64,000 nucleotides of DNA, from positions 35,905,667-35,969,666 of the forward strand of contig OY282610.1 of the NCBI GenBank assembly GCA_958298945.1, given 5' to 3'. This DNA comes from Atherix ibis. Taxonomy: Eukaryota; Arthropoda; Insecta; Diptera; Athericidae. The notes under the pieces are model-generated. The model did not search any database, was not told the DNA's origin, and saw only the letters and a list, made by a program, of their open reading frames with translations. A program made the position numbers and the translations under genes. Of the stretch, positions 12,440 through 24,678 are shown in pieces (the first letter of the stretch is position 1; each line of letters starts with the position of its first letter).

Positions 12440-13000
12440 AATTTAAAAATTATAAAATTCACAAAAAAGTCTTATGGCGTCAAATTGCACGATCTCGGTC
12501 ATCATAAAAAATTTAAATTAGGCATACTTTGTGCAATAAATCCAAAATTCATTGTATTGAGTAGCTTGCGGAGCTGGTTTATTAAAAGTCGTATTTGGTC
12601 CAAATAAATATAATTGAATTTAAGCTGAAAAAAGTTGGTAATAATAGAGCCAAACCGATCAGAATTGGTCTAATTACATTTTCGTACTAAAATACAAACC
12701 AGACAGTTAATTTTTACGAATGCATTGATATTTTTATAATTATTTATAAGTTTTTAAATTTATGCTAGTGTTAATTATTGAGCTATTCAGTAAGCGACAA
12801 ATGGGTCTGATCGCTAAGGAACAATTATGTTCGAAGAGTCAGCATCCAAAGCCAGTTATTTCTGCACTTAATTAGTGTATATTTTATGTATTTTATAATT
12901 AGTAGTATAATTTACAAAATGGCAAGTTTTAATGTAAATAAACTTTATCTTAAATAATATTCATAATTTATAATTATCAATTGACAGGCTTATACTTTTT
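12440..13000. repeat. Unclassified dispersed repeat, copy 1
   Basis: By eye this aligns in the same orientation with 25980-26410. Shared blocks include TTTGGTCCAAATAAATATA against TATGGTCCAGATTAATATA, GAATTTAAGCTGAAAAAAGT against CGGCTTTAAGCTAGTAGAGGT, and AAAATGGCAAGTTTTAATG against AAAATGGCAAATTTTTAAA. I cannot assign it to a transposon family; a minus-strand reading gives only short scraps. Confidence 0.5.
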
Positions 13001-16000
13001 TAAACTGTAAAATGGATAATTCAAATATATATTTTTAATTTTAGCTTCAATAGTCAAATAAAATCATTTTTCGAAGCTTTTAGTCTAATTTAGTTAAATA
13101 TCTAATTTTTATTATTATTTTGAGTTTGTAGGTACTAAAAAAAAAAATTAATAGTAAATATATTCTAAGGACTTTTTTTAATTATTTTTTATATTGTAAA
13201 AAAATTTTAAATTTTATATTAAAACTTATATATTTAATAGTAAATTTGAGCATCTTATATACATTCTTTGATTTATAAAAGATGTAAATATCTACAAGTC
13301 AATAAAGATATAGGAAACTTATTTAGCAAGAGTATACAAGATTATATATGTACTTCTCATATTTATTATAATTACTTGAAATAAAAAGCAAAAATACAGA
13401 CAAACTTATTGCAAATGGCCAAATGATTGAGTATTTTTATATTGCATGCCATTGTATTCAGTTGTATTCTCTTTATTATCATTATTGTTTGGTAGTCAAC
13501 ATTAAATTACCTCGAAAATAATGTGACCAAAGTACTTTGGTAGATTGTATTCACTCAGTCATCCGGTTGAGTTTGGAGTGTTCCATCAGTGCTGTAATGG
13601 GAATCGGTTCGGTCTAAGGACAACAGGCAAGCCATAGTATATGGAGATGCTGATAAACAAAAAGCTAACAATATTTTTTTTTTGTCTAAACAATTTTTTC
13701 GTCATTTATATCCTTTTCGTCTAGCTTGAACTTCCGTTTTATTTTTTGATTGTTTGTTATCATCCACCACGCCTTTTTTCTGTTCCATCAAAAATGTCCC
13801 ATCAAATGGATAAGGGCGTTTAATTGTCATCTGTCATTTTATTGCACGAATACAGATATTTTTCTATCAAATCTATTGTATTGACATAATTTTTTTACCA
13901 TCATACTATATAGCTCTATTGGCTATAAATTCATTATTAGAATTAAAAAAAATCGATTTGGGTTTTTGGTTAAAAGTTACCTATTACAGGATGTCTTCAA
14001 AAGCGATACTATTGCCATTATCAATAAACTGAGACATGTACTAAAACAAGAATCGATAGTAGTAGATAATTTGGTTAGAGTAGATATAATTATTAAGAAA
14101 TATTATATGAGAAATTCACTTATCAAAATCTATAATTTATAAAACAATTTAACCAAAATACCACAACAATCATCATATCCGAATCTCATATAAATTACTA
14201 ATAACAACGCTTGGATAATTTATTCAATGCCATTTAATATTTTCTATACATAGTAATATATATCAACATAGATAAAATCTATTAGGACTAAATAAAATAA
14301 AACTTTTTCAGATAAATAAATAATAAGAAAGACTTATATTTCCAGTACGCTTGAAAAGTGAAAAAATTATTTTCTATGAAAATCCTTTTTGTGACTAGAA
14401 TAAAAAATGGTTTGCTTATTATTCAAAATGAATTTTAATTAATATTCCTAAATGTATCCAAATATTTTTCATATATACAATATATTATAAAAGTTTTCCA
14501 AAAATCCATTTACATAAAATTTGCATATAAATTTCAAAGGGTTACATTTAAAAAAAAAAAAAAAAAAAAAAAGAGTACCTTTTCTACTTTATTTCTTAAT
14601 AGTAAAATAAATATGATAGAAATAGCAAAAAATGGATTATGCTAATTTAATTGAAACTTTTTAATATATATTTTAATTAAGAAACTTTTAAATATAGAAC
14701 TTTTATTATTCATATTAAAAAGAAATCAAAAAAAAAAAATCCTGTCTAAACACTCATATATACAATAAATAACAAAATACTATATAAAATAAATATGTTA
14801 AAAGTATAGTTGTGTATTAATAATAATTCTATTAAAAATATATTTTCAATATTTGTTGGAAAATATCAAAAATGTTACAAAATGTTGGTACCGCATTAAA
14901 AACGAAAATATGAAACCATATTTTGATGGATCCTTTTCAATCTATAGCAACCTATATTGCATATTAATATAAATCTAAATATATACACTTTACTAAAACT
15001 TTCATAAAATTAATATGAGCTCCTTTCTATACGGTTAGACATATTATTTAATCGATATTTATTATAAATTTTTAATGATTTCTAAATTTATTGAAAAAAA
15101 AACTATTAAACTCTTTCAATCCTTAGTTTATATTATATCCTATTAATCATCTTTATACATGATAATATTGCCTACTATATCGATTTTATTATAAATAGAA
15201 GAAGCCTTTAGTTCTTAACTTTAATCTAAATATTTTATAGATAATTTACGTATTATTAGTATAAAAATATGAATATATCTTAAAGTGAAAAATAAAAAGA
15301 AATAAGGAATATATCCTAATATATCGTCAATGGGGTGTTTCGTCGATATTCTGAATACGGACCCATTTTCGTTGGTATAAAATTTTGGATAAAATGATGT
15401 ACGATGATGAGCATTCAACAAAGATTTAATATTTCAATTTGTCATCATAAGTACCCTGGTTGACCAGTTTTCATCCTAACCATTTAAGGATAATACCATT
15501 CAAAAATGATAGCCTTCTTAATAATAAAAATATAAGGATACATTTTCTTATATTAGCAATCGAACATATATGTTGTGCTTGTACTAGTCAAATGCTATTC
15601 ATAATTTGTTATGATATCTAAAAAGGATTTAAAATCCTAATAGAAAAAATCTAAATGATTCATATTAACTATCATTTTAGGATTTATTTTTCTATTTATG
15701 TCATTATAATATTTAAATTTTTTAGATAAACATATTTTTTGTTATCTTCTACAATATTGTGCAAATAAAAAGATATTTGGCAATTTTCAATAAAAATTAC
15801 AAAATTATTACTATGAAAATTTCACTTTTGCTAAACCATTTAATCGAACAGATTCAATTCAATCTGGACCGTTTAGATTCAATTTAATGTGATATTTAAA
15901 AAATTTCAAATACCATTGAAATGATCAAATAAAAATATATTTGTTTATGGCCATAATTACGGCTTAAAAAAAAACCCTTTTCCTTCAAAGTTGAAATTGC

Positions 16001-16440
16001 CAAGAGCGGAACCACATCAATTCAATTGTAGAGAAAATTTTTATTCGTATAATCGAAAGGAAAATCGGATAAGGAATATTGCAGCAACAATAGCGACAAT
16101 AATATTAAATAAAAATATAAAATAATAATAATAATCAGTATAAAAAAATATTAACCCAAATATATATTTTCGTAGAAAAAGGATCAGAGAATAGAAATAA
16201 GGACGATAAAATAAAATCTTTCAGATGGAAAAGCATATTAAAATTTAAAACGAAATAGTGGCAATCGAGCAGGTTATTCTCAAACGATTTTTGCAAAGTT
16301 CTCCATCCATTTTTTTTTTTTTGGATAGGATTTTTACCAACGCAAATAATTCATTTTCGAAAGTTAAGAAAATTGAGAGCTTTTCTCTTAATAGAATAAA
16401 TTGAATCTTATCAAAATTTTATTTGTAAATTTTAATGTAA
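13001..16440. other. AT-rich spacer, no gene seen
   Basis: It contains a poly-A tract near 14550-14573 and a slightly GC-richer island at 13550-13640 with no recognisable product. The small minus-strand frame at 15221-15421 resembles no known family. Confidence 0.5.
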
Positions 16441-16559
16441 TATTTTTTCAATATGATTTATTATTTGTTTTGCTGTTATTTCTTTTCCAATTTTTTTCTG
16501 TTCATTTTCGAATCTAATTTAAATTATCCTTTTTCTTTAAATTTTGAAATAATTTTTTT

Positions 16560-17060
16560 AACATCTATTCATCATCAACCGGGAGTACCATATGTGCCTG
16601 CTAAATCAAACAAGTCCATACGTCTTTCAGTTCGACACTTCCAGCATAATTTTGATGTCCAGGCTAACACCGTCGCTCCAACAAAGGCAAGGGACCATAA
16701 ATTAAAACATTGTAGACTTTTCGGACAGGATGTTCCTCATCCATACGGATTAAGTGTCCAGTCTATTAAGCTTTATTTTACCTATAACCAGACGGTCCTC
16801 TATTCTCTTGAAAAGCGCTTAAAAATATTTCTTAGGATTCTCCTCTGTACCGCGACCTATTGTTCCTATGTGGAACGTAACCACTGTACTTTGTTTTGCC
16901 TTTATGTATGTGTAGCGCAAGATTTTTCGCCGTCGAGTTAAAGTTGATGACGGTCTCTCTGATCCATACTTAATGTTGATGTCATCGGAAAACCATTGTG
17001 GATGCTAAAACCCGAGCAGAATTAATGAGGATCGTATCCCTGAGTTATGAATCACTTTTT
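16560..17060 (-). pseudogene. Non-LTR reverse transcriptase remnant (LAYADDIDII type) with internal deletion
   Basis: The minus strand reads DTILINSARVLA near 17000, where the polymerase family continues YADDIDII. KGKTKYSGYV follows near 16885, matching the (N)EDKTKYM block, and then TGHLIRMDEEHPVRKVYN near 16735-16770, matching the C-terminal LGHVxRMxxxxPARxV block. Roughly 200 residues expected between KTKY and GHLIRMD are missing. The plus-strand open frame across 16453-16941 is a shadow of this decayed element. Related pieces lie at 37.91-38.29 kb and 60.84-61.07 kb. Confidence 0.65.
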
Positions 17061-17519
17061 CCAGCTCCATTTTAAAGAGAACGCACAAAACTGCAGACCA
17101 TCGTGCATGCTAAATGCATCTTCACGTGATTCGGCCACTTTTATTCTTTCTCTCACACAAGTCAAGGTCAGTCAAGCCAGTCAGGTTAATCAATTTTTGT
17201 GGGATACATAAGTCTCTTATGGATGTGTAAAGTTTCATGGATATGTGCCGTAAAAAGAATATCTGCTCTGTTGCTGATTAAAATTAGTATCTTATACAAG
17301 GGAAGCCTCTCTTGTATAAGCTACTGATTTTTTGGGCGAATGGGGCTATTCTTATATATATTCATAAATATTTTTATTTTAATTATAAATGCTCAAAAGT
17401 TATTTTTACAATTATCTTTAACTATTTTAAATATTTTTATTTTATTATAAAAATATCAACAAATACATATAATTTTAATAAGTATACTTTTTAATAAAAA
17501 CATAAGGGAAGGAAGGCAT

Positions 17520-17965
17520 GTGTAGGGGATAAACACGTATCGATTATTCCTCCAAAACGTGATAATTTATTATATAGTTTTAAAATTATTGTAGCCGTCG
17601 TCTCTTTAGATGACGATGCGTATTTAATTGGAGGTTAGGAGTGAACAGTTCTGGTGCTAAAGGATTAGGATTGTAGGTGAAAGCCACGAATGGAATTTGT
17701 TTATAACAGGACATGCACAGTTCACGAATGAATGGAACCTTTAGATTACGATGGACAACACAGTTTTCTATATAAAAGCGAGTGTTGACCATTTTTAGGC
17801 GAATTTAGGATTGTAAGGTTTAGATTCGATGAGACCTGGAATGATTAGTCAAACCCCAAAGTTCCAGTTCATGTGTTTAAATTTACTATTTATTTTCACT
17901 TTTGACCTTATGCCTAGGAGTCGGATTCGTAGCGTAAGGTGAGCACATTCTCTTCACCATTAGCA
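17520..17965 (-). pseudogene. Jockey-type reverse transcriptase, C-terminal piece
   Basis: The minus strand encodes the end of a jockey-type ORF2: ELELWGLTN (near 17870), then NTRFYIENCVVHRNLKVPF (17735-17790), then NPNPLAPELF, and a final RHLKRRRL (near 17590-17610). These match the RNTxIHxDLxIPxV..E, HxNPL and RRLKRxxP blocks at the end of jockey polymerases, also visible at 40.65-40.95 kb and 45.35-45.58 kb. It is 5'-truncated, with several frame breaks upstream of 17800. Confidence 0.75.
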
Positions 17966-18329
17966 TTAGGCTCCTAAGAAGTTGATGTGGTTTTGTAAAT
18001 TACAAAAATAGTTCTTATAAATATTTCAAAATTTATTAATTTTTTCAATGTATTTATTTATTTGTAAAAATGAATAGGCGATTATTTATTTATTTTTTAA
18101 ATTTAATTAATTTGAATATTTTTTATTTATTAATTATTATCAAATTAAAAGGAAACAATAAAAAAATGAACAAATTACATTTTTGTCGAGGGAAAAACCC
18201 ACTTACGCGTTTGATGACAGCTTGTATGATTTTACGCATTTGATAAGCCATGTCATATTTTCTAAAATGCCTTTTTTCTCTTATTTTTATATATGGTCTC
18301 TGCATAATTTCAAACTATTTATCGTTATA

Positions 18330-18830
18330 CCGTGCAAAAGGATAGTCTAGAAGCCTTTCTTGAAAGATGGAAAGTGCTTCAGAAAACTTGTGTCTAGCTC
18401 ATCCCCATAAAACTTCTATGGGGTTGAGATCGTGTGATTGTGGTCGCTATGCCACGTTTCCCAAAATTGGCTTCTGATTTTTTATTTGTTAGAAAATGTC
18501 TACATAAGTTCGATGTATGTTTAGATTCGTAATCAGATTTTTAAATTAACTAAAGTCGCGATGAAAAAACATTGGTCTGTTAAAATATTTAGAGATTGTC
18601 CTTTTTTAAAATTTCTTTGATTTGCACCTTGTCTCCTACTCTATCTTACTTTACGGTTTACACCACAGTTTCTGGCAGTAAATTCTTCTTTTGGAACCCA
18701 AGATCTGGAAATTTGACTCATCCGTCAAGAGTGAATTTTTAAAATCCTTGGCAGTACAGGTTTGCTGGAATCAAGCTCAGTATAATATTTTTTTTATTTT
18801 TATAAGCACAGTAGTGGTTTCCCACCTTTA
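18330..18830 (-). pseudogene. Tc1-like transposase remnant
   Basis: The minus strand reads TAKDFKNSLLTDESNFQILG near 18700-18765, the first catalytic block of Tc1-like elements (xxFTDESxFxxxG). About 250 bp further on comes SHDLNPIEVLWG, a stop, then ARHKF near 18395-18450, the third block (SPDLNPIExLW) that carries the catalytic Glu. The middle catalytic Asp block between them is not recognisable. This is the only clear Tc1-like (DxE) element in the window, against many mariners. Confidence 0.7.
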
Positions 18831-18838
18831 CTAATAAT

Positions 18839-18898
18839 AATAATTGTGGAAAAGCCATTGAGAGACGAACAGCTCTCAATTGCTTTTCCACCATTATT
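18839..18898. repeat. 60-nt imperfect hairpin
   Basis: Arms 18839-18864 and 18873-18898 pair over 26 bp with two mismatches around an 8-nt loop. The arms start AATAATTGTGGAAAAGCCAT and, on the complement, AATAATGGTGGAAAAGCAAT. It could be a relic end of the neighbouring Tc1-like element, a foldback element or a small-RNA precursor; the sequence does not decide. Confidence 0.65.
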
Positions 18899-19195
18899 AG
18901 AGTTACTTGTTTGTGATGGCTTTTATTTAATTCGCACCAAAGTTGAAGTACTGTAAGCCTTCAATTCCTTCTAAAATTAGTATATACTATTAGACCTAGC
19001 AGACTATAATGATTTTCGGTCAGTTTATAATGTTCTTTGGTCAGATTATAACGCTCCGATTTATCTTCATTAAATAAAATAATAATCGAAGACTTTAATA
19101 TTAATTTAATGTAGTTTTTTTAATATTTTTAACATTTACTATTAAAAAAAGTGTCAAGTTAATTTATACAGTCTAAATTGCATGATGTTGTTTCT

Positions 19196-19970
19196 GTTAC
19201 CAACATGAGGTTATGTCGAATTTTTTGAAAACTGTCAATTTTTGGTAGATTCTTTTACTAAAAAGCTTTTTGTAACTTATTTGAATAAAAAAAATTCTTG
19301 TCAATTCTTTATGCATCCATGGAGGTTATGATCACCATAATTGATTCGTGGTGAATTTCTGTTACCAACGTGAGGTTATGTCGAATTTTTTGACAGCTGT
19401 CATTTGCTGCTTAACCTTTTCTATCAAAAAAGTCTTCTTGTAGTTTCTAAGGCAAAGAGGATTCTAATTTCTTGGATAATGTCGTATTTGGATGTTATGT
19501 TCGCCATTATTGATTCGTGTCGAATTTCTATTATTAACGTGAGGCTATGTACGAATTTTTTGACAGCTGTAAATTTTTGGTATATTCTTCTACTTAAAGC
19601 CTTTTTGTAACTTAGATTATTGTAATTAAAAAAAATTCTTGTCATTTCTTTAAGCATCCGTGGAGGTTATGTTCACCCTAATTGATTCGTGGTAAATTTG
19701 TAGTATCAACATGAGGCTATATCAAATTTTTTTGACAGCTGTCATTTGCTGCTTAATCTTTTCTATTAAAAAAGTCATTTTGTAGCTTCTATAAGGCAAA
19801 AAGTACGGTAATTGCTTGGATAATGTCGTATTTAGATGTTATGTTCATCATTATTAATTCGTGGTGAATTTTTTTTTATCAACGTAAGGTTATGTCGAAT
19901 TTTTTGACAGCTGTCATTTGCTGCTTGACATTTTCTTTCAAAAAAAGTCTTTTTGTAGTTTAGGCACAGT
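19196..19970. repeat. Dimeric tandem repeat, about 172-bp subunits in A-B-A-B order
   Basis: The block GTTACCAACATGAGGTTATG and its variants restarts near 19196, 19360, 19530, 19704 and 19878, so subunits are about 164-174 bp. Bodies alternate. Type A (CAATTTTTGGTAGATTC..GCATCC(A/G)TGGAGGTTATG) lies at 19196 and 19530. Type B (CATTTGCTGCTTAACC..CTTGGATAATGTCGTATTT) lies at 19360 and 19704, with a partial B at 19878. Most units carry the palindrome TGACAGCTGTCA or a one-sided variant. The higher-order period is about 345 bp, with 2.25 copies. Confidence 0.8.
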
Positions 19971-20269
19971 ATAATGTTTAGGCATATTAAAAAATCAGAA
20001 TACTTGATGTTTCTAAAACAGCATCCTAAAAATTTAACATTTATTTTTACCTGCTATAAAGAAGTGCGAAATCGTCTACATAGCCTGTTATGGCAAAAAA
20101 GGACATAAATGGGAAGTATGACTTCTTTTTTAAATATTACAGGTAATAATAAAGTATTAAATTATTATTTATTTGAATTTTCCATATGTTTTAATATATG
20201 TTCAAAGAAATAATAAAATTTTCTGATTTATGAAGATTTTGATCAGAAATTTATAGAGAATATCTTATT

Positions 20270-20600
20270 AAGGCGGTCTCATCTTTTTTATACAAATTAT
20301 TTAAATTAATACTAGATCCTCTTGTAGTAATTTTTGTGATGGCTTTTTTGCATGTTACGTACTTTAAGTCGACTATTACTTGATGGTTATTGGTTTTTAA
20401 ATACTCTAAAAATTTAAAAATTATTTGCGTACATAAATTTTTTTAATTATTGTCAAAATAAATAAATAAAAATTATTAATTATTGTCAAAAAATAAGCCT
20501 CATCGCTGGAGAGAATTTTGTTCAAAATATCAATATTCCTAGTCTGATATCCCAGCACCTAATCGACGCATCTTTTGCGCATTTCGTGGTCAGTGTTTAA
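20270..20600 (-). pseudogene. Mariner-superfamily transposase scrap
   Basis: The minus strand near 20480-20585 reads LTTDHEMRKRCVD, a stop, then VLGYQTRNIDILNKILSSDE. This matches the DHxxRxxFxxWxL..(D)FxxxIxFSDEAxF lead into the first catalytic block of mariner-superfamily transposases. The segment near 20330-20400 resembles the 3' piece at 23740-23890 (QVI..L.., then KAI, then a Gly and LNN ending). The middle of the gene is gone. Confidence 0.5.
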
Positions 20601-20669
20601 TAATTAAATGATCAATAATACAAATGGATAAATTTTTTACTAATTAATTATTATATAAAATAATATTTA

Positions 20670-21808
20670 CCGATTGTATAAGCTTAAATCCGCTGTTTAG
20701 TCATAGATGGCGTGAGTGAGCGTATTAAGCTAACCATGGGTATGTCATACTTTTTTTTATGAGTTTGACATCTGTCAACATTAATCAGTGCACGTTTTGA
20801 GCAATTTCGTACAACAACGTACAGTTTTCCTTTGGTAATCATGTCTAGTTTTGTTCCAGAAAAAGAGCATATGCGTGAAGCTTTGCTTTTGTGCTTCAAT
20901 TTGAAGAAATCGGCTGCCGAATCGCATTGAATGCTTATGGAGGCCTATGGTGACAATGCTTTATCGGAAATGATGTGCCGAGATTGGTTTCGCCGGTTTA
21001 AAGATGGCAATTTTGATTTGTGGGACAAGAAGCGTAAAAATCGGCCTAGGAAGGTTGAGGACCATCAATTGCATGCACTTTTGCACGAAGACGATACCCA
21101 ATCGCAAAAAATGCTCGCGGAGCAATTGGGTGTTACTCAACCAGCCATTTGCATGACGCCAAAACACATGCGAAATCTTGCTCGCCAGACAACAAAGAAA
21201 GTCGTTCCTGCATTTCGAGAATCCTGAACTCAAGAAATCGTGTGTTGATCCCGGCCAACCATCAACATCTTCCCCAAGACCAAATCGCTTCGGACGGAAG
21301 ACGATACTGTGCGTCTGATGGGATAAGCAGGGTATAGTCTACTATGAGATGTTGAAACCTGTTGAAACTGTCAATGCCCACCGCTACCACCAACAACTGA
21401 TCAAATTTCACCGTGCTCTGCGTGAAAAAAGGACGGATTATCAACAAAGACATGACAAGCTGTTTTTCGTCCACGACAACGCACCATCGCACACGTCAAA
21501 TATGGTCCAAAACTACTTGGAGACAGTCAACTGGGAGGTGCTACCCAACCCCGCTTATTCACCAGACCTGGCCCCTTCCGACTACCATCTGTTTTCTTCG
21601 ATGGGCCATGCGCTCGCTGAGCTTGATGAGTGGTTTGCCTCGAAAGAGAATGAATTATTTTGGCGTGGTATCCATAAATTGCCCGAGAGATGGGGAAAAT
21701 GTGTACCTAGCGAGGGCAAGTACCTTGAATAAATTTGTTATTGCTTTCTATGAAAAAAACATGTATTTTTTTGACTAAAAAACAGCGGGTTTAAGCTTAT
21801 ACACTTGG
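20670..21808 (+). mobile_element. Mauritiana-type mariner, copy 1
   Basis: The left end reads CCGATTGTATAAGCTTAAAT then CCGCTGTTT, and the right end AACAGCGGGTTTAAGCTTAT then ACACTTGG. The ends are inverted repeats flanked by TA at 20668-20669 and 21809-21810. Length is 1139 bp against about 1.3 kb for a complete element; the difference is explained by internal deletions in the transposase. Confidence 0.9.
20841..21732 (+). pseudogene. Mauritiana-type mariner transposase pseudogene, copy 1
   Basis: The ATG at 20841 begins MSSFVPEKEHMREALLLCFN, the typical start of mauritiana-type mariner transposases. CAT TGA follows where family members have His-Arg, then MLMEAYGDNALSEMMCRDWF, the helix-turn-helix region. 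The reading breaks after QLGVTQPAICM (about 21155): the WVPHEL linker and first catalytic block are lost, and it resumes at KVVPAF. The second and third blocks remain as VHDNAPSHTS (about 21471-21500) and SPDLAPSDYHLF (about 21559-21594). A further deletion joins ALAE to LDEWFASKE. The natural end GKYLE and stop lie at 21718-21732. It cannot make active enzyme. Confidence 0.9.
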
Positions 21809-21810
21809 TA

Positions 21811-23725
21811 TATTTATTATCTGTCAAATAATGGAGCTTTATTTTCCAAACCGAAAAATGGATGAACCATTATCATAGCTTTTAGTCTATAATTTAAAAA
21901 TTTACTAAATTTTTCCATAATTTACTCTATTTCATTTTAAAAAAATAATAAAATTAAATAATTAAAAAAAACTACCATATATAAAAATAAATGTACTTAA
22001 ATCAAGAAAAAAATCTAATAATTATAAAATAAAGGAAAATGAAAAATATTCTGAACAACCTTCTCGACATCGTAAAGATTTTCATGCTCGTATTAGTTGT
22101 AAAGTAAAAGATTTCGGTTGATTTAACTCAATTTTATTTGATTCATGACCTAAAATACTATTTATTGAAAAGTACCAGTACATCAACGGATAAAAGTAAT
22201 GGTGTCGTTGGTATTTTGAATGCAAGGATTCTACTTTGTATTCATTCTGTTTGATTGTGCAAATCCAAAGATGATATAACTTTGGAGAGCTTTCATCTCT
22301 TCTGGTCATAAAGATTCGATTGGCTGGAAACTTGTACATAAATTCAAATCAACATAAAAATGAAAACGAGAGATTTGGTCTGAACCAGAACGATTTGTAA
22401 CCGAGACTGAGACCGACAAAGATGCCGACACTGTAACTTTAACCGATGCTGCTGATGCTGACATAAATACGAGTACTGAGGTTTAAAAACACTCCTAATA
22501 TTGGTATTTTGGGTATAGATGTAAAATCCTTTTTGAACAATTTGGTGGAATGGTTGAAAAGTTTTCAGAAAAGTTGAAACTCATTCTCGTTTCGTATACT
22601 ACTTCCATAATCTAGGCAACTGTCCATATACGATATATTACGCTACAAAATCGTTTAGCTCTTGTTTTTAAATATTTCGCAATTTGCCTTATGTTAAATG
22701 TCTAGTAGGACACTTATAGCTAGTGAAAAAAATTCAAATTCATGGAAATATTCCGACTGACATTTGAAAATAAACATAAAATTTACAAGAAATTCATACT
22801 ATCTCCTCACACTCTTGAACACTGCCTAATCTGTGATCACTTGGACTCTAGAATTTTTTAGTATATTTTCTGGCATACCGTATAATTTGTACTATAATAA
22901 ACATAACATAATTTTGAGTCTTCCAAACCATGGGCCAAATGACATTGACATGTGCACTAGTAATTACCCCGTTTTGCTGTCATTCACATACACCATTCGT
23001 ATTTGCCCACTCCACGTTCTTGCTTGAGGGAATGGCGATTTCAGTAGAAATTATTCTCATCCTCTTTGTTGGTTGCCACCGTAAATCTGATCGGAAAATT
23101 ATTTCATCAATTTAAAGAATTTGTTTGGTTTTGAATGGAATTCGTATGGAAATTGTTTTGCTTGCTTTCAAAGGAATTCAAATTTATGAGATAATTTTTG
23201 ATTCTATTTCTACTTCCATACGAAAATTGATAGTTTCTCTTGTAGTTAAGATAAAAAGGAAAGTTTCTTTGTAGTTAAGCAATTTTTTTAAACATTTCAA
23301 ACCAATATGATAGGTGAGATAACAATTAATTATTTTTTTTTGCAATACAAGAGAATATTTTAAAGAAAATCCAAATTCCATCAATTAGTAGAAATTAATA
23401 AATTTCAATAATAATAAAAAGAATATCGAACTTTTCAAAAAGATTTTTTTTCAAATGCTTTCAAATATAGTGCTTTTTACAAATGGAAAATGATCTATTA
23501 TCGAAATTAAGATGCTTTTGTGTGTTTTTTTTTATAAAAATAATTTTAAAGAAGAAATTACTATAATTTATTCTTCAAATCACGACTGCTTTTATTGACG
23601 ATATAAAATATTACTCAATTTATGCTTTAAAAACTAAAATTTATTTCAAGTGCATTTTGAATATAGGATTTGATAGAATTTTTTAATCTGTTATATTGTT
23701 TAAGTTTTACTATTTATTATGTAAG
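21811..23725. other. AT-rich spacer with a short less-AT island
   Basis: No gene was recognised. At 22394-22490 there is a compositionally different stretch, described separately. The overlapping plus-strand frames at 22833-23115 look like chance frames and carry no family motif. Confidence 0.5.
22394..22490 (+). other. Short acidic codon-like island
   Basis: A plus-strand frame reads EPERFVTETETDKDADTV, then a Thr/Asp/Ala-rich tail to a stop, with no start codon. It is built from internally repetitive GACCGA and GATGCTG words. It could be a degenerate simple repeat or the last exon of something unseen; I cannot assign a function. Confidence 0.25.
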
Positions 23726-23930
23726 AATAATATTATTCAAATGACTACCATACGAATTTTTGAAAGTCCTTTTGACGTAACTTTTAATGGCTTTTTCCGG
23801 TAGTAATTTGGCAATTACTTGACGGATTTCAGTTTTAAAATTCTCTTTAGTTTGAGGACTTATTTCCTCTAAGTGGCAATTACTTGACGGATTATTATTA
23901 TTTTTTATTAATTTTTTTACTTGCTTAGAG
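23726..23930 (-). pseudogene. Possible transposase 3' scrap with a direct repeat
   Basis: The minus strand reads EEISPQTKENFKTEIRQVIA, then EKAIKSYV and a GSHLNN ending, resembling the C-terminal segment of mariner-superfamily transposases (a late CI..G.H-like ending) and the weaker piece near 20330-20400. A 19-bp string is directly repeated at 23810-23828 and 23875-23893. Family assignment is tentative. Confidence 0.35.
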
Positions 23931-23934
23931 ACAA

Positions 23935-24665
23935 ATCATCTTCTTAAGGAGTATACCTCCCTTTTCTTCTAATATAACTCCCCATGGGACGATCGGCTGG
24001 TATTTCTTTATGGGCAGTAGACTGACAACAATAGTATTAAAGCTGCAGGCTGCCCTATTTGTGTCATAATGCGCTTCTGGGAGAGCTATTGACCAACTTT
24101 TTTGTCCATTTCCTTTCTTTCTCTACTAAAGCGTAGACAGTGGAAGGCGACATGTTCCACATATGTGATTGTGGGCAGATAGTTGGTACATGTCATGTCA
24201 ACTTCCACCTTGAAGCGATTCAGATAATGCCTTGAAGCACCCATGTCTTGTTACAATTTTGGCCACATAGTGTCCTCTTCCGATCCATGTGACTATGTCG
24301 GGAATGAAATGATACGTTCATCTTCCTTTAATCAATAAATCCCAGTGTCGATGTCATCTCCTTCCTGCTGACTGTCGTCGATGATAGATTTCGACTCTTT
24401 CATGCGCTGAAAGCTTGATTAGCAGCATGTTAGCATTATGAGACAGTACGAAATGCTCTTAAGATTCAAAGTGCGCTTTTTCAGATTTTCGTGAAAGCAA
24501 TGGCTCAACGATAATACCACAGTCACCGATGGTAAGAGTAATAGACTTCCATACTTTCCTGCTGGTCACTAGTTCTGGCTCATTTTTTTGTTCAGCAAGT
24601 TCCGAATCCACTGATGATAGCTAGTATCGAAGAGTATAGCAATTTTAAACCGCACGATCTTAGAG
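23935..24665 (-). pseudogene. R1-type retrotransposon, C-terminal half
   Basis: The minus strand reads LVTSRKVWKSITLTIGDCG (about 24500-24560), the thumb entry of R1-type polymerases. HFVLSHNANMLLIKLSAHER follows (about 24400-24470), then the HWDLLIKGR-type block (about 24340), then RHGCFKAL (about 24230), which matches the GHGCFxAYL block before the C-terminal Cys/His knuckle, and a HICGTC-like Cys pair near 24160. It is frameshifted and has stops. No rDNA flank is visible, so this copy is not in the canonical 28S target. The left boundary aligns with 58.77-58.89 kb, the 3' tail of another copy. Confidence 0.75.
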
Positions 24666-24678
24666 GCCAATTAACATA

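Noticed and set aside
16453..16941. A 162-codon plus-strand frame beginning with a hydrophobic segment, like a secreted protein.
   Set aside because: The 3' two thirds is antisense to a non-LTR polymerase remnant whose motifs read clearly on the minus strand; the hydrophobic start is AT-rich spacer.
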